Source: Vibrio fluminensis
GTDB lineage: Bacteria > Pseudomonadota > Gammaproteobacteria > Enterobacterales > Vibrionaceae
DNA: 64,000 nucleotides
Reading direction: 5' to 3'
Assembly (NCBI RefSeq): GCF_015278125.1
Contig: NZ_JADILO010000016.1
Span: forward strand, 1-64,000
Part shown: piece after piece, positions 46,865-57,262 of the stretch
Layout of the letters: every line of letters starts with the position of its first letter
How positions within the stretch are numbered: position 1 is the first letter of the stretch
The notes under the pieces: model-generated
Databases searched by the model: none
What the model was told of the DNA's origin: nothing
Seen by the model: the letters and a program-made list of their open reading frames with translations, nothing else
Position numbers and translations under genes: made by a program

Positions 46865-47257
46865 GTGAGCAAGCCCGTGAAAGAAAGAAAGTCAAGACCT
46901 GTAAACCTAGACTTGCAAACCATACGCTTTCCGATCACTGCTATCGCATCTATTCTTCATCGAGTTTCCGGTGTGATCACGTTTGTAGCAGTCGGTATCC
47001 TGTTATGGTTGCTGTCTTTATCTCTATCATCTCCTGTCGGATATATGAAAGCTGTCGATATTGTCGATGGCTGGTTTTTCACGTTTATCCTTTGGGGAAT
47101 CCTAACCGCTTTGGCCTACCACATTGTGGGTGGCGTTCGTCACTTGCTGATGGACCTAGGCTACTTTGAAGAGCTGGACACTGGCGCAATGAGCGCGAAA
47201 GTTTCATTCGGTGTTACAGCTGTGCTGTCTCTATTAGCGGGGGTATTGGTATGGTAA
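46865..47257 (+). CDS. sdhC: Succinate dehydrogenase cytochrome b556 subunit
   Basis: Membrane anchor of complex II with heme b and the quinone site. 130 residues from a GTG. The motif NLDLQTIRFPITAIASILHR carries the conserved Ser and Arg of the quinone pocket and RVSGVITFV starts helix one. Three helices follow, with the heme-ligand His in AYHIVGGVRHLLMDLG near residue 84. It overlaps sdhD by seven bases. Confidence 0.98.
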   Translation: MSKPVKERKSRPVNLDLQTIRFPITAIASILHRVSGVITFVAVGILLWLLSLSLSSPVGYMKAVDIVDGWFFTFILWGILTALAYHIVGGVRHLLMDLGYFEELDTGAMSAKVSFGVTAVLSLLAGVLVW

Positions 47258-47595
47258 ACCACGTTTCATCATTTGGTCGTAATGGTGTGCATGATTTCCT
47301 ATTGATTCGTGCAACTGCAATCATTATGACGCTATACACGATCTATCTAGTCAGCTTTGTCGCTTTCTCTGATATCTCGTACGCATCATGGAGCCAGTTT
47401 TTTGCTGGTAACTTCACCAAAGCATTCACAATGGTCGCACTGACCAGCGTATTGATTCACGCTTGGATCGGTTTGTGGCAGGTGCTGACGGACTACATTA
47501 AGTGCTCTAAGTTACGCGGTGGTCTACAAGTCGGCGTAGTCACGCTATTGCTTGGCTACTTCTTCTCTGGTCTGTTTATTCTGTGGGGTGCGTAA
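47251..47595 (+). CDS. sdhD: Succinate dehydrogenase membrane anchor SdhD
   Basis: 114 residues with three transmembrane helices. The family motif FGRNGVHDFLLIRATAIIMT opens the protein, and the heme-ligand His lies in SVLIHAWIGLWQVLTDYIK near residue 71. The stop codon directly precedes the GTG start of sdhA. Confidence 0.98.
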   Translation: MVNHVSSFGRNGVHDFLLIRATAIIMTLYTIYLVSFVAFSDISYASWSQFFAGNFTKAFTMVALTSVLIHAWIGLWQVLTDYIKCSKLRGGLQVGVVTLLLGYFFSGLFILWGA

Positions 47596-49362
47596 GTGTC
47601 TATTCCAGTTCGTGAATTCGATGCCGTTGTAATCGGCGCAGGCGGTGCAGGTATGCGCGCCGCTCTACAAATTTCAGAGCAAGGTTTAACCTGCGCTCTG
47701 CTCTCAAAAGTTTTCCCTACACGTTCGCACACGGTATCTGCACAGGGCGGTATTACCGTAGCGTTAGGTAACTCACATAAGGATGATTGGCAGTGGCATA
47801 TGTACGATACCGTGAAAGGTTCGGACTACATTGGTGACCAAAATGCCATCGAATACATGTGTAAAAACGGTCCTGAATCGGTGATTGAGCTTGAGAAAAT
47901 GGGCTTACCTTTCTCACGTTTTGAAGACGGTTCAATTTATCAACGTCCGTTTGGTGGTCAGTCAAAAGAGTTTGGTGGCGAGCAAGCGGCACGCACGGCT
48001 GCGGCTGCTGACCGTACTGGTCACGCATTGCTGCATACGCTTTACCAGCAAAACGTGAAACACAAGACCATGATTTTCTCTGAGTGGTATGCGTTGGATT
48101 TGGTGAAAAACCAAGATGGTGCCGTGGTTGGTTGTACCGCTATCTGCATGGAAACTGGCGAGATTGTTTATTTCAAATCGAAAGCAACCATTCTTGCAAC
48201 AGGTGGCGCTGGTCGTATCTACGCATCGACAACCAATGCGCACATCAACACTGGTGATGGTGTGGGTATGGCGCTGCGCGCTGGCGTTCCGATGCAAGAT
48301 ATGGAAATGTGGCAGTTCCACCCAACGGGTATCGCTGGAGCCGGTGTACTGGTAACAGAAGGCTGTCGTGGTGAAGGTGGTTACCTGCTGAACAAAGATG
48401 GTGAGCGCTTTATGGAGCGTTACGCACCCAACGCGAAAGACCTTGCTGGTCGTGACGTTGTGGCTCGTTCTATGATGATTGAGATCCGTGAAGGTCGCGG
48501 CTGTGATGGTCCATGGGGCCCACACATTAAACTGAAACTGGATCACCTTGGTAAAGAAGTGCTTGAGTCTCGTCTGCCTGGTATCTGTGAGCTTTCTCGT
48601 ACCTTTGCTCACGTCGACCCAGTTAAAGAGCCGATCCCAGTAATTCCAACTTGTCACTACATGATGGGTGGGGTACCGACTCAAGTTTCTGGTCAGGCTA
48701 TCAAGCAAGCAGCTGACGGTGGCGAGATGGAAGTTCAAGGTCTATTTGCTTGTGGCGAAATTGCGTCAGTCTCCGTACATGGAGCGAACCGCTTGGGTGG
48801 CAACTCGCTACTCGATTTAGTGGTGTTTGGACGCGCGACTGGCCTACATCTTGGTGAAACCTTGGCTGCACAATCAGAGGCTCGCCCTGCTTCTGAGTCA
48901 GATATCGAGGCATCATTGGCGCGTACTATGCGTTGGGAAAATAGCGCGAGTGGTGAAGACCCATTCCAAATCCGTAAGGACCTACAGCAGTGTATGCAGA
49001 ACAGCTTCTCGGTATTCCGTGAAGGCGATGCGATGGCTACAGGGCTAGAAGAGTTGAAAGTGATTCGTGAGCGACTAAAAGAAGCACACTTATCGGACAA
49101 GTCAAAAGAATTCAACACGCAACGTATTGAGTGTCTAGAGTTAGATAACTTGATGGAAACGGCATATTCTACGGCTGTTGCGGCTAACTACCGTACTGAA
49201 AGCCGCGGCGCTCATGCTCGTTTCGATTTCCCAGAGCGTGATGATGAGAATTGGCTATGCCACTCAATCTATAACCCGGAAACGGAACAGATGTCGAAGC
49301 GTGATGTCAACATGACGCCTGTGCATCGTGATGCGTTCCCGCCGAAAGTTCGTACGTACTAA
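47596..49362 (+). CDS. sdhA: Succinate dehydrogenase flavoprotein subunit
   Basis: Oxidises succinate to fumarate with covalent FAD. 588 residues from a GTG. The dinucleotide fold [19 protein letters not shown] lies near residue 12, the FAD-linked His in [17 protein letters not shown] near 45, and the substrate-site [20 protein letters not shown] near 240 and [16 protein letters not shown] near 398. Adjacent to sdhD without a gap. Confidence 0.99.
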   Translation: MSIPVREFDAVVIGAGGAGMRAALQISEQGLTCALLSKVFPTRSHTVSAQGGITVALGNSHKDDWQWHMYDTVKGSDYIGDQNAIEYMCKNGPESVIELEKMGLPFSRFEDGSIYQRPFGGQSKEFGGEQAARTAAAADRTGHALLHTLYQQNVKHKTMIFSEWYALDLVKNQDGAVVGCTAICMETGEIVYFKSKATILATGGAGRIYASTTNAHINTGDGVGMALRAGVPMQDMEMWQFHPTGIAGAGVLVTEGCRGEGGYLLNKDGERFMERYAPNAKDLAGRDVVARSMMIEIREGRGCDGPWGPHIKLKLDHLGKEVLESRLPGICELSRTFAHVDPVKEPIPVIPTCHYMMGGVPTQVSGQAIKQAADGGEMEVQGLFACGEIASVSVHGANRLGGNSLLDLVVFGRATGLHLGETLAAQSEARPASESDIEASLARTMRWENSASGEDPFQIRKDLQQCMQNSFSVFREGDAMATGLEELKVIRERLKEAHLSDKSKEFNTQRIECLELDNLMETAYSTAVAANYRTESRGAHARFDFPERDDENWLCHSIYNPETEQMSKRDVNMTPVHRDAFPPKVRTY

Positions 49363-49376
49363 GGGAGGAATGAAAA

Positions 49377-50087
49377 ATGAAACTAAGCTTCTCTTTGTAC
49401 CGCTATAACCCTGATGTAGATAACAAGCCTTACATGAAGGACTACACGCTCGAGGTAGAAGAAGGTTCCGATATGATGGTGCTAGATGCACTGATCTTAT
49501 TGAAAGAACAAGACCCTACTATCGCGTTCCGTCGTTCGTGCCGTGAAGGTGTCTGTGGTTCAGATGGTTTAAACATGAACGGCAAAAATGGTTTGGCGTG
49601 TATCACACCGCTCTCTGCCTTGCAGGGTGAGAAAATTGTGATTCGACCATTGCCTGGTTTGCCTGTGGTTCGTGACCTGATCGTAGATATGACCCAATTT
49701 TACGATAACTACGCCAAGGTTAAGCCATTCTTGATCTCTGATGGAGCAATGCCACCATCACGTGAAAACTTGCAAATGCCAGAAGACCGTGCCCATTTGG
49801 ATGGTCTTTATGAATGTATCATGTGTGCGTGTTGTACCACTTCTTGCCCGTCGTTCTGGTGGAACCCTGATAAGTTTATCGGTCCTGCCGGTCTATTGGC
49901 CGCCTATCGTTGGTTAATTGACAGCCGAGATACGGCAACTGATGAACGATTGTCCGATCTCGACGATGCATTTAGTGTTTTTCGTTGCCATGGCATCATG
50001 AATTGTGTAAGTGTTTGTCCTAAGGGACTAAATCCTACAAAAGCGATTGGTCACATCAAGTCGATGTTGGTAAATCGTTCGGTTTAG
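49377..50087 (+). CDS. sdhB: Succinate dehydrogenase iron-sulfur subunit
   Basis: 236 residues carrying three Fe-S clusters: 2Fe-2S in RRSCREGVCGSDGLNMNG near residue 52, 4Fe-4S in CIMCACCTTSCPSFWWNP near 146, and the 3Fe-4S ligands in CHGIMNCVSVCPKGLNP near 203. Preceded by AGGGAGG with good spacing. Confidence 0.99.
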   Translation: MKLSFSLYRYNPDVDNKPYMKDYTLEVEEGSDMMVLDALILLKEQDPTIAFRRSCREGVCGSDGLNMNGKNGLACITPLSALQGEKIVIRPLPGLPVVRDLIVDMTQFYDNYAKVKPFLISDGAMPPSRENLQMPEDRAHLDGLYECIMCACCTTSCPSFWWNPDKFIGPAGLLAAYRWLIDSRDTATDERLSDLDDAFSVFRCHGIMNCVSVCPKGLNPTKAIGHIKSMLVNRSV

Positions 50088-50190
50088 TGAACTGTTAAAA
50101 TTGCCGCTACTCAATTTTGGGTAGCGGCCTATTCAATAGAAGCGCGGCATAGACCGCTGCAAACGTGAAAACTACTGGTTAAGGGAAAAT
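50088..50190 (+). other. sdhB-sucA junction hairpin
   Basis: GCCGCTAC (50103-50110) pairs with GTAGCGGC (50121-50128). No T run follows, so it is more likely a processing or stability element within the sdh-suc message than a terminator. Confidence 0.6.
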
Positions 50191-53046
50191 ATGCACAACA
50201 GTGTGATGAAGGCATGGCTCGAGTCTTCACACTTGGCAGGCGCAAATGCGACATACGTAGAGGATCTCTACGAATTGTATCTAAGTGACCCCGATCTGGT
50301 AAGTGAGGAGTGGATTCGTGTATTTGATGGTTTGCCTAAGCCATCTGCAGATGTGGTGGAACAGCCGCACTCACGTGTCCGTGATTACTTCCGTCGACTC
50401 GCTCAAGAAACAAAGCATTACAATGTCCAAGTTAGTGACCCCGACGTCGATGCTAAACAAGTAAAAGTTCTACAGCTGATTAACGCGTACCGTTTCCGCG
50501 GTCATGAGGCAGCTGATCTCGATCCTCTAGGTCTATGGAACCGCCCTACAGTGGCAGAACTAGACCCTTCCTTCCACAATCTCAACGATGATGACTTAGA
50601 AGAAACATTCAACGTGGGTTCTTTTGCTATTGGTCAAGAGACCATGAAGCTAAAAGATATCTATTCGTCATTGAAGAAAACCTACTGCGGTTCGATTGGT
50701 GCAGAGTACATGCACATGACCGATACGGAACAAAAACGTTGGATCCAGCAGCGTTTAGAGTCAGTGGTTGGTCAGCCATCGTTCACCGCAGATGAGAAGC
50801 GTAACTTCTTAGAAGAACTTACCGCAGCGGAAGGCCTTGAGCGCTATTTAGGCGCAAAATTCCCAGGTGCAAAACGTTTCTCTCTAGAGGGTGGTGATGC
50901 CCTAATTCCAATGACTAAAGAATTAATCCGTCATGCTGGTAACAGCGGCATGCGTGAGGTCGTTATTGGCATGGCACACCGTGGTCGTTTAAACATGTTG
51001 GTTAACGTGTTAGGCAAAAAACCACAAGATCTGTTTGATGAATTTGCCGGTAAACATGGTGATTCTTGGGGAACGGGTGATGTTAAATATCACCAAGGTT
51101 TCTCAGCTGACTTTGCAACGCCAGGTGGTGATGTTCACTTAGCGTTGGCGTTTAACCCGTCGCATCTCGAGATTGTAAACCCAGTAGTGATTGGTTCGGT
51201 TCGTGCCCGCCAAGATCGCCTTGGCGATAAAAACGGCAGCACAGTATTACCAATTACGATTCACGGTGACTCAGCGGTCGCTGGTCAAGGTGTGGTTGCT
51301 GAGACATTTAATATGTCACAGTCACGTGGTTATCGTGTCGGTGGTACGGTTCGTATCGTGGTGAACAACCAAGTTGGTTTCACGACTTCAAACCCGACCG
51401 ATACGCGTTCAACCATGTACTGTACTGATATTGCTAAGATGGTACAGGCGCCAATCTTCCACGTGAACGCCGATGATCCAGAAGCGGTCGCCTTTGTTAC
51501 GCGCATTGCACTTGATTACCGCAATGAATTTAAGCGTGATGTTGTGATTGATTTGGTTTGTTACCGTCGTCATGGTCACAACGAAGCGGATGAGCCAAAT
51601 GCGACTCAACCGTTGATGTATCAAAAAATCAAAAAGCATCCAACGCCACGTAAGCTATATGCTGATGTACTGATCGAGCGCGGTGATAACGACATTGAGA
51701 CGGCAACAGCGCTAATCAATGAATATCGTGATGCGTTAGATCGTGGTGAAGTGGTGGTGAAAGAGTGGCGTCCAATGGCTCTACATTCAGTAGACTGGTC
51801 TCCATATCTAGGTCACGACTGGGATACGCCTTGGAATAGTCAGTACGACAGAGATCGCCTAGTTGAATTAGGTAACCGTCTATGTCAGTACCCAGACAGT
51901 CATAAGCTACAGAGCCGAGTTAACAAGCTTTACAACGATCGTCTATCAATGATGAGCGGTGAGAAAGCGGTTGACTGGGGTATGGCAGAAACCTTGGCTT
52001 ACGCGACCTTACTTGATGACGGGAAGCGCATTCGTATTTCAGGTCAGGATTCTGGACGTGGTACTTTCTTCCACCGACACTCTGTGCTGCACAACCAATC
52101 AGACGCAAGTACCTATATTCCTCTAGCGAATATTCATGATAAGCAGGGGCCTTTCCAAGTGATTGACTCGGTGCTGTCTGAAGAAGCGGTATTGGCCTTT
52201 GAATATGGCTACGCGACGGCTGAGCCGAGTGGTTTAACCATTTGGGAAGCGCAGTTTGGTGACTTCGCTAACGGCGCGCAAGTTGTGATTGACCAATTTA
52301 TCTCCTCGGGTGAGCAAAAGTGGGCGCGTTTGTGTGGTCTAACAATGCTACTACCACATGGTTATGAAGGTCAGGGCCCTGAGCACTCGTCGGCGCGCCT
52401 AGAGCGTTACCTACAGCTTTGTGCTGAGCAGAATATGCAGGTTGTTGTGCCCTCAACGCCAGCTCAGGTTTATCACATGATTCGTCGTCAAGTGGTGCGC
52501 CCAATGCGCCGCCCACTGATTGTGATGTCACCGAAATCACTGCTACGTCACCCATTGTGTATTTCAAGTTTAGAAGACTTATCTGACGGTACGTTCTTAC
52601 CTGCAATTCCAGAGATAGATCAACTGGAAGCAAGTAAGGTGAAACGCGTAGTGTTCTGTTCTGGCAAGGTATATTTCGACCTGCTTGAACAGCGCCGCAA
52701 GAACGAGCAAGACGATGTTGCTATCGTGCGTATCGAGCAGCTTTACCCATTCCCATTGGAAGAAGTGAAAGAAGCGATTGCTCAATACACCAATGTTGAA
52801 GATTTTGTTTGGTGCCAAGAAGAGCCACAGAACCAAGGTGCTTGGTACTGTAGCCAGCATAATTTCCGCGCAGCCATTCCAGCTGGCGCAGACCTTAAAT
52901 ATGCGGGCCGCCCAGCTTCAGCATCTCCGGCGGTAGGTTATATGTCGGTACACTTGAAACAACAAAAAGCGTTGGTCGAAGACGCTTTGACCACTGGTTC
53001 TAATACATCAGATTCGAAAACCTCAGATAAAGAACTAGAAGCATAA
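50191..53046 (+). CDS. sucA: 2-oxoglutarate dehydrogenase E1 component
   Basis: Thiamine-diphosphate decarboxylase of the OGDH complex. 951 residues, slightly longer than the Escherichia coli enzyme owing to a Ser/Thr-rich C-terminal end ([18 protein letters not shown]). The N-terminal helix ([20 protein letters not shown]) recruits partners. The active site shows [20 protein letters not shown] near 250 and the [18 protein letters not shown] stretch near 360, followed by [13 protein letters not shown] near 448. Confidence 0.99.
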   Translation: MHNSVMKAWLESSHLAGANATYVEDLYELYLSDPDLVSEEWIRVFDGLPKPSADVVEQPHSRVRDYFRRLAQETKHYNVQVSDPDVDAKQVKVLQLINAYRFRGHEAADLDPLGLWNRPTVAELDPSFHNLNDDDLEETFNVGSFAIGQETMKLKDIYSSLKKTYCGSIGAEYMHMTDTEQKRWIQQRLESVVGQPSFTADEKRNFLEELTAAEGLERYLGAKFPGAKRFSLEGGDALIPMTKELIRHAGNSGMREVVIGMAHRGRLNMLVNVLGKKPQDLFDEFAGKHGDSWGTGDVKYHQGFSADFATPGGDVHLALAFNPSHLEIVNPVVIGSVRARQDRLGDKNGSTVLPITIHGDSAVAGQGVVAETFNMSQSRGYRVGGTVRIVVNNQVGFTTSNPTDTRSTMYCTDIAKMVQAPIFHVNADDPEAVAFVTRIALDYRNEFKRDVVIDLVCYRRHGHNEADEPNATQPLMYQKIKKHPTPRKLYADVLIERGDNDIETATALINEYRDALDRGEVVVKEWRPMALHSVDWSPYLGHDWDTPWNSQYDRDRLVELGNRLCQYPDSHKLQSRVNKLYNDRLSMMSGEKAVDWGMAETLAYATLLDDGKRIRISGQDSGRGTFFHRHSVLHNQSDASTYIPLANIHDKQGPFQVIDSVLSEEAVLAFEYGYATAEPSGLTIWEAQFGDFANGAQVVIDQFISSGEQKWARLCGLTMLLPHGYEGQGPEHSSARLERYLQLCAEQNMQVVVPSTPAQVYHMIRRQVVRPMRRPLIVMSPKSLLRHPLCISSLEDLSDGTFLPAIPEIDQLEASKVKRVVFCSGKVYFDLLEQRRKNEQDDVAIVRIEQLYPFPLEEVKEAIAQYTNVEDFVWCQEEPQNQGAWYCSQHNFRAAIPAGADLKYAGRPASASPAVGYMSVHLKQQKALVEDALTTGSNTSDSKTSDKELEA

Positions 53047-53057
53047 GGAAGATAGAA

Positions 53058-54263
53058 ATGACAATTGAAATTCTGGTTCCAGATTTACCTGAATCAGTTG
53101 CAGACGCAACCGTCGCTACATGGCACAAGCAACCAGGAGAAATGGTTGAGCGTGATGAAGTTCTTGTAGATATCGAAACCGATAAGGTTGTACTTGAAGT
53201 TCCTGCTCCAGAAGCAGGTATTTTAGAAGCCATCATAGAAGAAGAAGGTGCTACGGTACTTTCTAAGCAGCTAATCGCTAAGTTGAAGCCAGGTGCTGTT
53301 GCTGGTGAACCTACAACAGATACGACCGCTGAGACAGAGTCATCGCCAGACAAGCGTCACAAAGCAGCGCTGACAGAAGAGAGCAACGATGCCCTAAGTC
53401 CTGCGGTTCGTCGTTTACTTGCTGAACATGGCCTAGAAGCTTCACAAGTGAAGGGCTCTGGTGTGGGTGGCCGTATTACTCGCGAAGACATTGACGCGCA
53501 CTTAGCTAACGCAAAATCGAGCGTAAAAGCAGAAGAGCCAGTTGCTCAAGCTCCAGCCGCTGCTCGCAGTCAAAAGCGTGTGCCAATGACTCGTTTGCGT
53601 AAGACAGTGGCGAACCGTCTTCTTGAAGCGAAGAACAGCACAGCAATGCTAACTACATTTAACGAAGTGAACATGAAGCCAATCATGGATCTTCGTAAGC
53701 AGTACAAAGACCAGTTCGAAGAGCGTCACGGCATTCGTCTTGGTTTCATGTCTTTCTACGTAAAAGCGGTAACGGAAGCACTAAAACGTTACCCAGAAGT
53801 GAATGCGTCGATTGATGGTGATGACATTGTTTATCACAACTATTTTGATATCAGCATGGCAGTATCAACGCCACGTGGCCTAGTGACCCCCGTTCTTAAA
53901 GATTGTGACACTCTAGGTTTTGCTGATGTTGAGAAAGGCATCAAAGAACTGGCTATCAAAGGTCGTGATGGCAAGCTAACGGTTGATGAGCTGATGGGCG
54001 GTAACTTTACTATCACTAACGGCGGTGTATTTGGCTCACTAATGTCAACGCCAATCATTAACCCACCTCAGTCAGCAATCTTGGGCATGCATAAGATCCA
54101 AGATCGTCCGATGGCTGTGGATGGCAAGGTAGAAATTCTGCCAATGATGTACCTAGCTCTATCTTACGATCACCGTTTAATCGATGGTCGTGAGTCAGTG
54201 GGCTTCCTAGTAACCATTAAAGAGCTACTAGAAGATCCAGCGCGTCTGTTATTAGACGTTTAA
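53058..54263 (+). CDS. sucB: Dihydrolipoyl succinyltransferase (OGDH E2)
   Basis: 401 residues: lipoyl domain with the modified Lys in [15 protein letters not shown] near residue 43, a linker, the peripheral subunit-binding domain ([20 protein letters not shown] near 112) and the catalytic domain ending [20 protein letters not shown] with the active His and Asp near 370. Eleven bases after sucA. Confidence 0.99.
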   Translation: MTIEILVPDLPESVADATVATWHKQPGEMVERDEVLVDIETDKVVLEVPAPEAGILEAIIEEEGATVLSKQLIAKLKPGAVAGEPTTDTTAETESSPDKRHKAALTEESNDALSPAVRRLLAEHGLEASQVKGSGVGGRITREDIDAHLANAKSSVKAEEPVAQAPAAARSQKRVPMTRLRKTVANRLLEAKNSTAMLTTFNEVNMKPIMDLRKQYKDQFEERHGIRLGFMSFYVKAVTEALKRYPEVNASIDGDDIVYHNYFDISMAVSTPRGLVTPVLKDCDTLGFADVEKGIKELAIKGRDGKLTVDELMGGNFTITNGGVFGSLMSTPIINPPQSAILGMHKIQDRPMAVDGKVEILPMMYLALSYDHRLIDGRESVGFLVTIKELLEDPARLLLDV

Positions 54264-54460
54264 TATCGCTAAAACGTCGAGTTGTCTTGGATGACTCGAC
54301 GCCTTTAGCTCTCGGGGCTAGACTGGCTCAACTGTCTGGCCTTCATTTGAATCGTATTGCGATTGATTTGAGAAGACCCTACAGACGTGTAAGCAGAGTT
54401 CTACTGCAACGTTAATGGAAATTATAAATCCCTTAAGGGAAGAACAAACGGAATATCAAA
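54264..54460 (+). other. sucB-sucC junction with two hairpins
   Basis: CGTCGAGT (54275-54282) pairs with ACTCGACG (54294-54301), and GGCTAGAC (54316-54323) pairs with GTCTGGCC (54334-54341, one G-T pair). Neither is followed by a T run. They may set mRNA processing or differential stability between sucAB and sucCD. Confidence 0.6.
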
Positions 54461-55627
54461 ATGAATTTGCATGAATACCAAGCCAAACAGCTGTTTGCAG
54501 AATTCGGTTTGCCTGTGCCGGAAGGTTACGCTTGTGATACCCCACAAGAAGCGTTCGAAGCAGCAGGTCGCATTAGCACAGAGAAAAAAGTCGTTAAGTG
54601 TCAGGTACACGCTGGTGGCCGCGGTAAAGCGGGCGGCGTTGAACTGCATGATACTAAAGATGGTGTGAAAGAATTTGCTCAAAAGTGGCTAGGTAAAAAC
54701 CTAGTAACTTACCAAACAGATGCTAATGGTCAGCCAGTATCTAAAATTTTGGTTGAGGAAGCGTCTGATATCGCTAACGAGCTATATTTGGGTGCAGTAG
54801 TTGATCGTTCAACTCAACGCATTGTATTCATGGCATCGACAGAAGGTGGTGTGGAAATTGAGAAAGTGGCAGAAGAAACGCCAGAGCTCATCCATAAAGC
54901 CGCAATCGATCCGCTTGTTGGTCCACAGGCTTACCAAGGCCGTGAACTAGCATTCAAACTTGGTCTTAAAGGTGACCAAATCAAACAGTTCGTTAAGATC
55001 TTTGTTGGTCTAGGCGAAATGTTTGCTCAATACGATCTAGCACTGCTTGAAATCAACCCTCTGGTTATCACTGGAGCAGGTGATCTACTGTGTCTAGATG
55101 GCAAAATTAATATCGACTCTAACGCACTTTACCGTCAGCCAAAGCTGCGTGAGATGCACGATCCTTCACAAGAAGATGAGCGCGAAGCACATGCAGCACA
55201 ATGGGAGCTTAACTACGTAGCTCTGGATGGCAGCATCGGCTGTATGGTTAACGGTGCAGGTCTGGCGATGGGTACGATGGATATCGTAAACCTACATGGC
55301 GGCCAACCAGCAAACTTCCTTGATGTAGGCGGCGGCGCAACCAAAGAGCGTGTTACTGAAGCCTTCAAGATCATCCTATCTGACAGTAATGTGAAAGCGG
55401 TACTGGTTAATATCTTCGGCGGCATCGTTCGTTGTGACCTGATTGCAGAAGGTATCATTGGCGCTGTTGAAGAAGTTGGCGTTGAAGTACCAGTCGTTGT
55501 TCGTCTAGAAGGTAACAATGCACCGCTAGGCTCGCAGAAACTGGCTGAAAGTGGTCTAAATATCATCGCTGCAAACTCTCTAACTGAAGCAGCAGAAAAA
55601 GTAGTTGCTGCAGCGGAGGGCAAATAA
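54461..55627 (+). CDS. sucC: Succinyl-CoA synthetase beta subunit
   Basis: 388 residues with an ATP-grasp fold: [20 protein letters not shown] start, [15 protein letters not shown] near residue 45, [20 protein letters not shown] near 190 and the CoA-ligase domain [16 protein letters not shown] near 315. It overlaps the sucD start by one base (TAATG), so the pair is translationally coupled. Confidence 0.99.
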   Translation: MNLHEYQAKQLFAEFGLPVPEGYACDTPQEAFEAAGRISTEKKVVKCQVHAGGRGKAGGVELHDTKDGVKEFAQKWLGKNLVTYQTDANGQPVSKILVEEASDIANELYLGAVVDRSTQRIVFMASTEGGVEIEKVAEETPELIHKAAIDPLVGPQAYQGRELAFKLGLKGDQIKQFVKIFVGLGEMFAQYDLALLEINPLVITGAGDLLCLDGKINIDSNALYRQPKLREMHDPSQEDEREAHAAQWELNYVALDGSIGCMVNGAGLAMGTMDIVNLHGGQPANFLDVGGGATKERVTEAFKIILSDSNVKAVLVNIFGGIVRCDLIAEGIIGAVEEVGVEVPVVVRLEGNNAPLGSQKLAESGLNIIAANSLTEAAEKVVAAAEGK

Positions 55628-56499
55628 TGTCAGTACTAATTAATAAAGATACTAAAGTTATCTGTCAGGGTTTCACGGGCGGTCAAGGTACGTTCCACTC
55701 TGAGCAAGCGATCGCTTACGGCACACAAATGGTTGGTGGTGTATCACCAGGCAAAGGTGGTCAAACTCACCTAGGTCTACCAGTGTTTAACACCGTACGT
55801 GAAGCGGTAGAAGTGACTGGTGCAACTGCATCAGTTATCTACGTACCTGCGCCTTTTTGTAAAGATGCAATCCTTGAAGCGATTGATGCTGGTGTAAAGC
55901 TGATTGTAACGATCACGGAAGGTATTCCAACACTGGATCTGCTGGATGTGAAAGTACGTCTAGACGAAGCTGGCGTTGTGATGATTGGTCCTAACTGTCC
56001 GGGTGTTATCACGCCGGATGAGTGTAAGATTGGTATCATGCCAGGCCATATCCACAAGAAAGGCAAAGTGGGTATCGTATCGCGCTCTGGTACACTAACT
56101 TATGAAGCCGTTAAGCAGACTACCGACGAAGGTTTCGGTCAGTCTACTTGTGTTGGTATCGGTGGTGACCCAATCCCAGGTTCAAACTTTATCGACATCT
56201 TGAAGCTGTTCCAAGAAGACCCTGAGACAGAAGCGATCGTTATGATTGGTGAGATCGGTGGTACAGCGGAAGAAGAAGCGGCTGCGTTCATAAAAGACAA
56301 TGTGACTAAACCTGTGGTTTCTTACATTGCAGGTGTAACGGCGCCTCCTGGTAAGCGTATGGGTCACGCTGGTGCGATCATCTCTGGTGGTAAAGGTACT
56401 GCTGAAGATAAGTTTGCCGCGCTAGAAGAAGCTGGCGTTAAGACGGTTAAGTCTCTAGCCGACATTGGTAAAGCACTTCGTGAAGTGACCGGTTGGTAA
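55627..56499 (+). CDS. sucD: Succinyl-CoA synthetase alpha subunit
   Basis: 290 residues: CoA-binding [19 protein letters not shown] near residue 12, the central [20 protein letters not shown] near 122 and the phosphorylated His in [20 protein letters not shown] near 246. Last gene of the sdh-suc unit. The 3' region ends in a strong terminator; in Escherichia coli this end of the operon yields the small RNA SdhX, which I could not confirm here. Confidence 0.99.
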   Translation: MSVLINKDTKVICQGFTGGQGTFHSEQAIAYGTQMVGGVSPGKGGQTHLGLPVFNTVREAVEVTGATASVIYVPAPFCKDAILEAIDAGVKLIVTITEGIPTLDLLDVKVRLDEAGVVMIGPNCPGVITPDECKIGIMPGHIHKKGKVGIVSRSGTLTYEAVKQTTDEGFGQSTCVGIGGDPIPGSNFIDILKLFQEDPETEAIVMIGEIGGTAEEEAAAFIKDNVTKPVVSYIAGVTAPPGKRMGHAGAIISGGKGTAEDKFAALEEAGVKTVKSLADIGKALREVTGW

Positions 56500-56523
56500 T
56501 CTCGCTGCAATAAAAGAAGATCA

Positions 56524-56555
56524 AAGGCTCAGCTTCGGCTGGGCCTTCTTTTTTG
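56524..56555 (+). terminator. Terminator of the sdh-suc operon
   Basis: Stem AAGGCTCAGC (56524-56533) and GCTGGGCCTT (56538-56547) with a TTCG loop and a following T run. Confidence 0.95.
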
Positions 56556-56562
56556 GGAGACG

Positions 56563-56845
56563 AGCTGCGCACTTGCATGCGGGAACGCAAAGCTGAGGCT
56601 TTGCTTTGGGAACACGAATCAGAGATTCGTTTACGGAGTTGGGAGCGTTAAACTATACCCAAACAACTTGGAGATGCAGGTAGGCGACAAAGGAACAAAG
56701 CCTCTGAGCATAGATGGTCTATGTGATGAGGTTTGTGAGTGCCAGTCAACACCGCTGTAACTTCAAGTAGGACGGGTATAAAGCTTCACTTCGGGATAAT
56801 TTTGTGGCTGAAAATGTTGTAAATGTCGTTGCTGGGTGTAACGAT
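56563..56845. repeat. Dispersed element copy 2, interrupted by ERIC
   Basis: It shares with 21250-21395 the blocks GACGAGCTGCGC, ACGAATCAGAGATTCG, TTTACGGAGTTGGGA, AAAATGTTGTAAATGTCG and GTGTAACGAT. Between GTTAAAC and AAGCTTCAC it carries the 127-bp ERIC, where copy 1 runs through without interruption. It leads straight into the AATCCGT array. Confidence 0.85.
56654..56780. repeat. ERIC (IRU) element, 127 bp
   Basis: Begins TATACCCAAACAACTTGGAG and ends CTTCAAGTAGGACGGGTATA, with an internal near-palindrome around AGCATAGATGGTCTATGTGA. The length of exactly 127 bases, the TATACCC/GGGTATA ends and the inner GGTAGGCGACAA and GTGAGTG blocks are those of enterobacterial repetitive intergenic consensus elements, which are also known in vibrios. 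Confidence 0.88.
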
Positions 56846-56950
56846 AATCCGTAATCCGTAATCCGTAATCCGTAATCCGTAATCCGTAATCCGTAATCCG
56901 TAATCCGTAATCCGTAATCCGTAATCCGTAATCCGTAATCCGTAATCCGT
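56846..56950 (+). repeat. Heptamer tandem array, unit AATCCGT, 15 copies
   Basis: Fifteen perfect units (105 bases). It begins right after AACGAT like the ATTCCGT array at 21396, but every unit has AAT where the other has ATT. Confidence 0.97.
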
Positions 56951-56980
56951 AGTCAGTGCATTGGCGCTGAACGTTCCAAT

Positions 56981-57262
56981 CTACAGCAGCTTCGCTTCAA
57001 TCGCTGCTAATCGCTGCTGAAGATCTTTTACCTGTGCTTCTAATTCGGCGATGCGGTCAGGTTCAGTTTTGCTTTCAGAGGATACTTCAACTTTTGGTAC
57101 GCGTTGAGAGCTTTTCCAGCTTTTAATCGTACTGATAAGAGCTGGCATAGGTACTGACGTTTTTAGTCGTGCTTTTACTAAAGCGACAGTTGGCTCTTTG
57201 CCTTCTTGAATCAGTGCCTTAATAATCTGTTCTAACTCTTGGCTAACATCTTTAGTAAGCAT
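56981..57262 (-). CDS. Small protein with KfrA_N-like start and coiled coil
   Basis: 93 residues. Residues 1-50 (LIQEGKEPTVALVKARLKTS; VPMPALISTIKSWKSSQRVP) resemble the N-terminal DNA-binding region of KfrA-type proteins, where a T-V-x-x-V-x-x-x-L pattern is followed by a Trp. Residues 68-93 form a heptad coiled coil (IAELEAQVKDLQQRLAAIEA). It could be a small DNA-binding dimer. The match is by eye and not certain; function unknown. Confidence 0.7.
   Translation of the reverse strand: MLTKDVSQELEQIIKALIQEGKEPTVALVKARLKTSVPMPALISTIKSWKSSQRVPKVEVSSESKTEPDRIAELEAQVKDLQQRLAAIEAKLL

Larger units (their letters stand above)
56500..56980. other. Convergent gap with repeats after sucD
   Basis: 481 bases holding, in order, the sucD terminator, a copy of the dispersed element also seen at 21250-21395, an ERIC element inside it, and an AATCCGT array. 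No gene was found. Confidence 0.85.

Noticed and set aside
47962..48738. 258-codon ORF antisense to sdhA
   Set aside because: Long antisense frames are common opposite highly expressed genes with biased codons. The sequence resembles no family, and sdhA is clearly intact.
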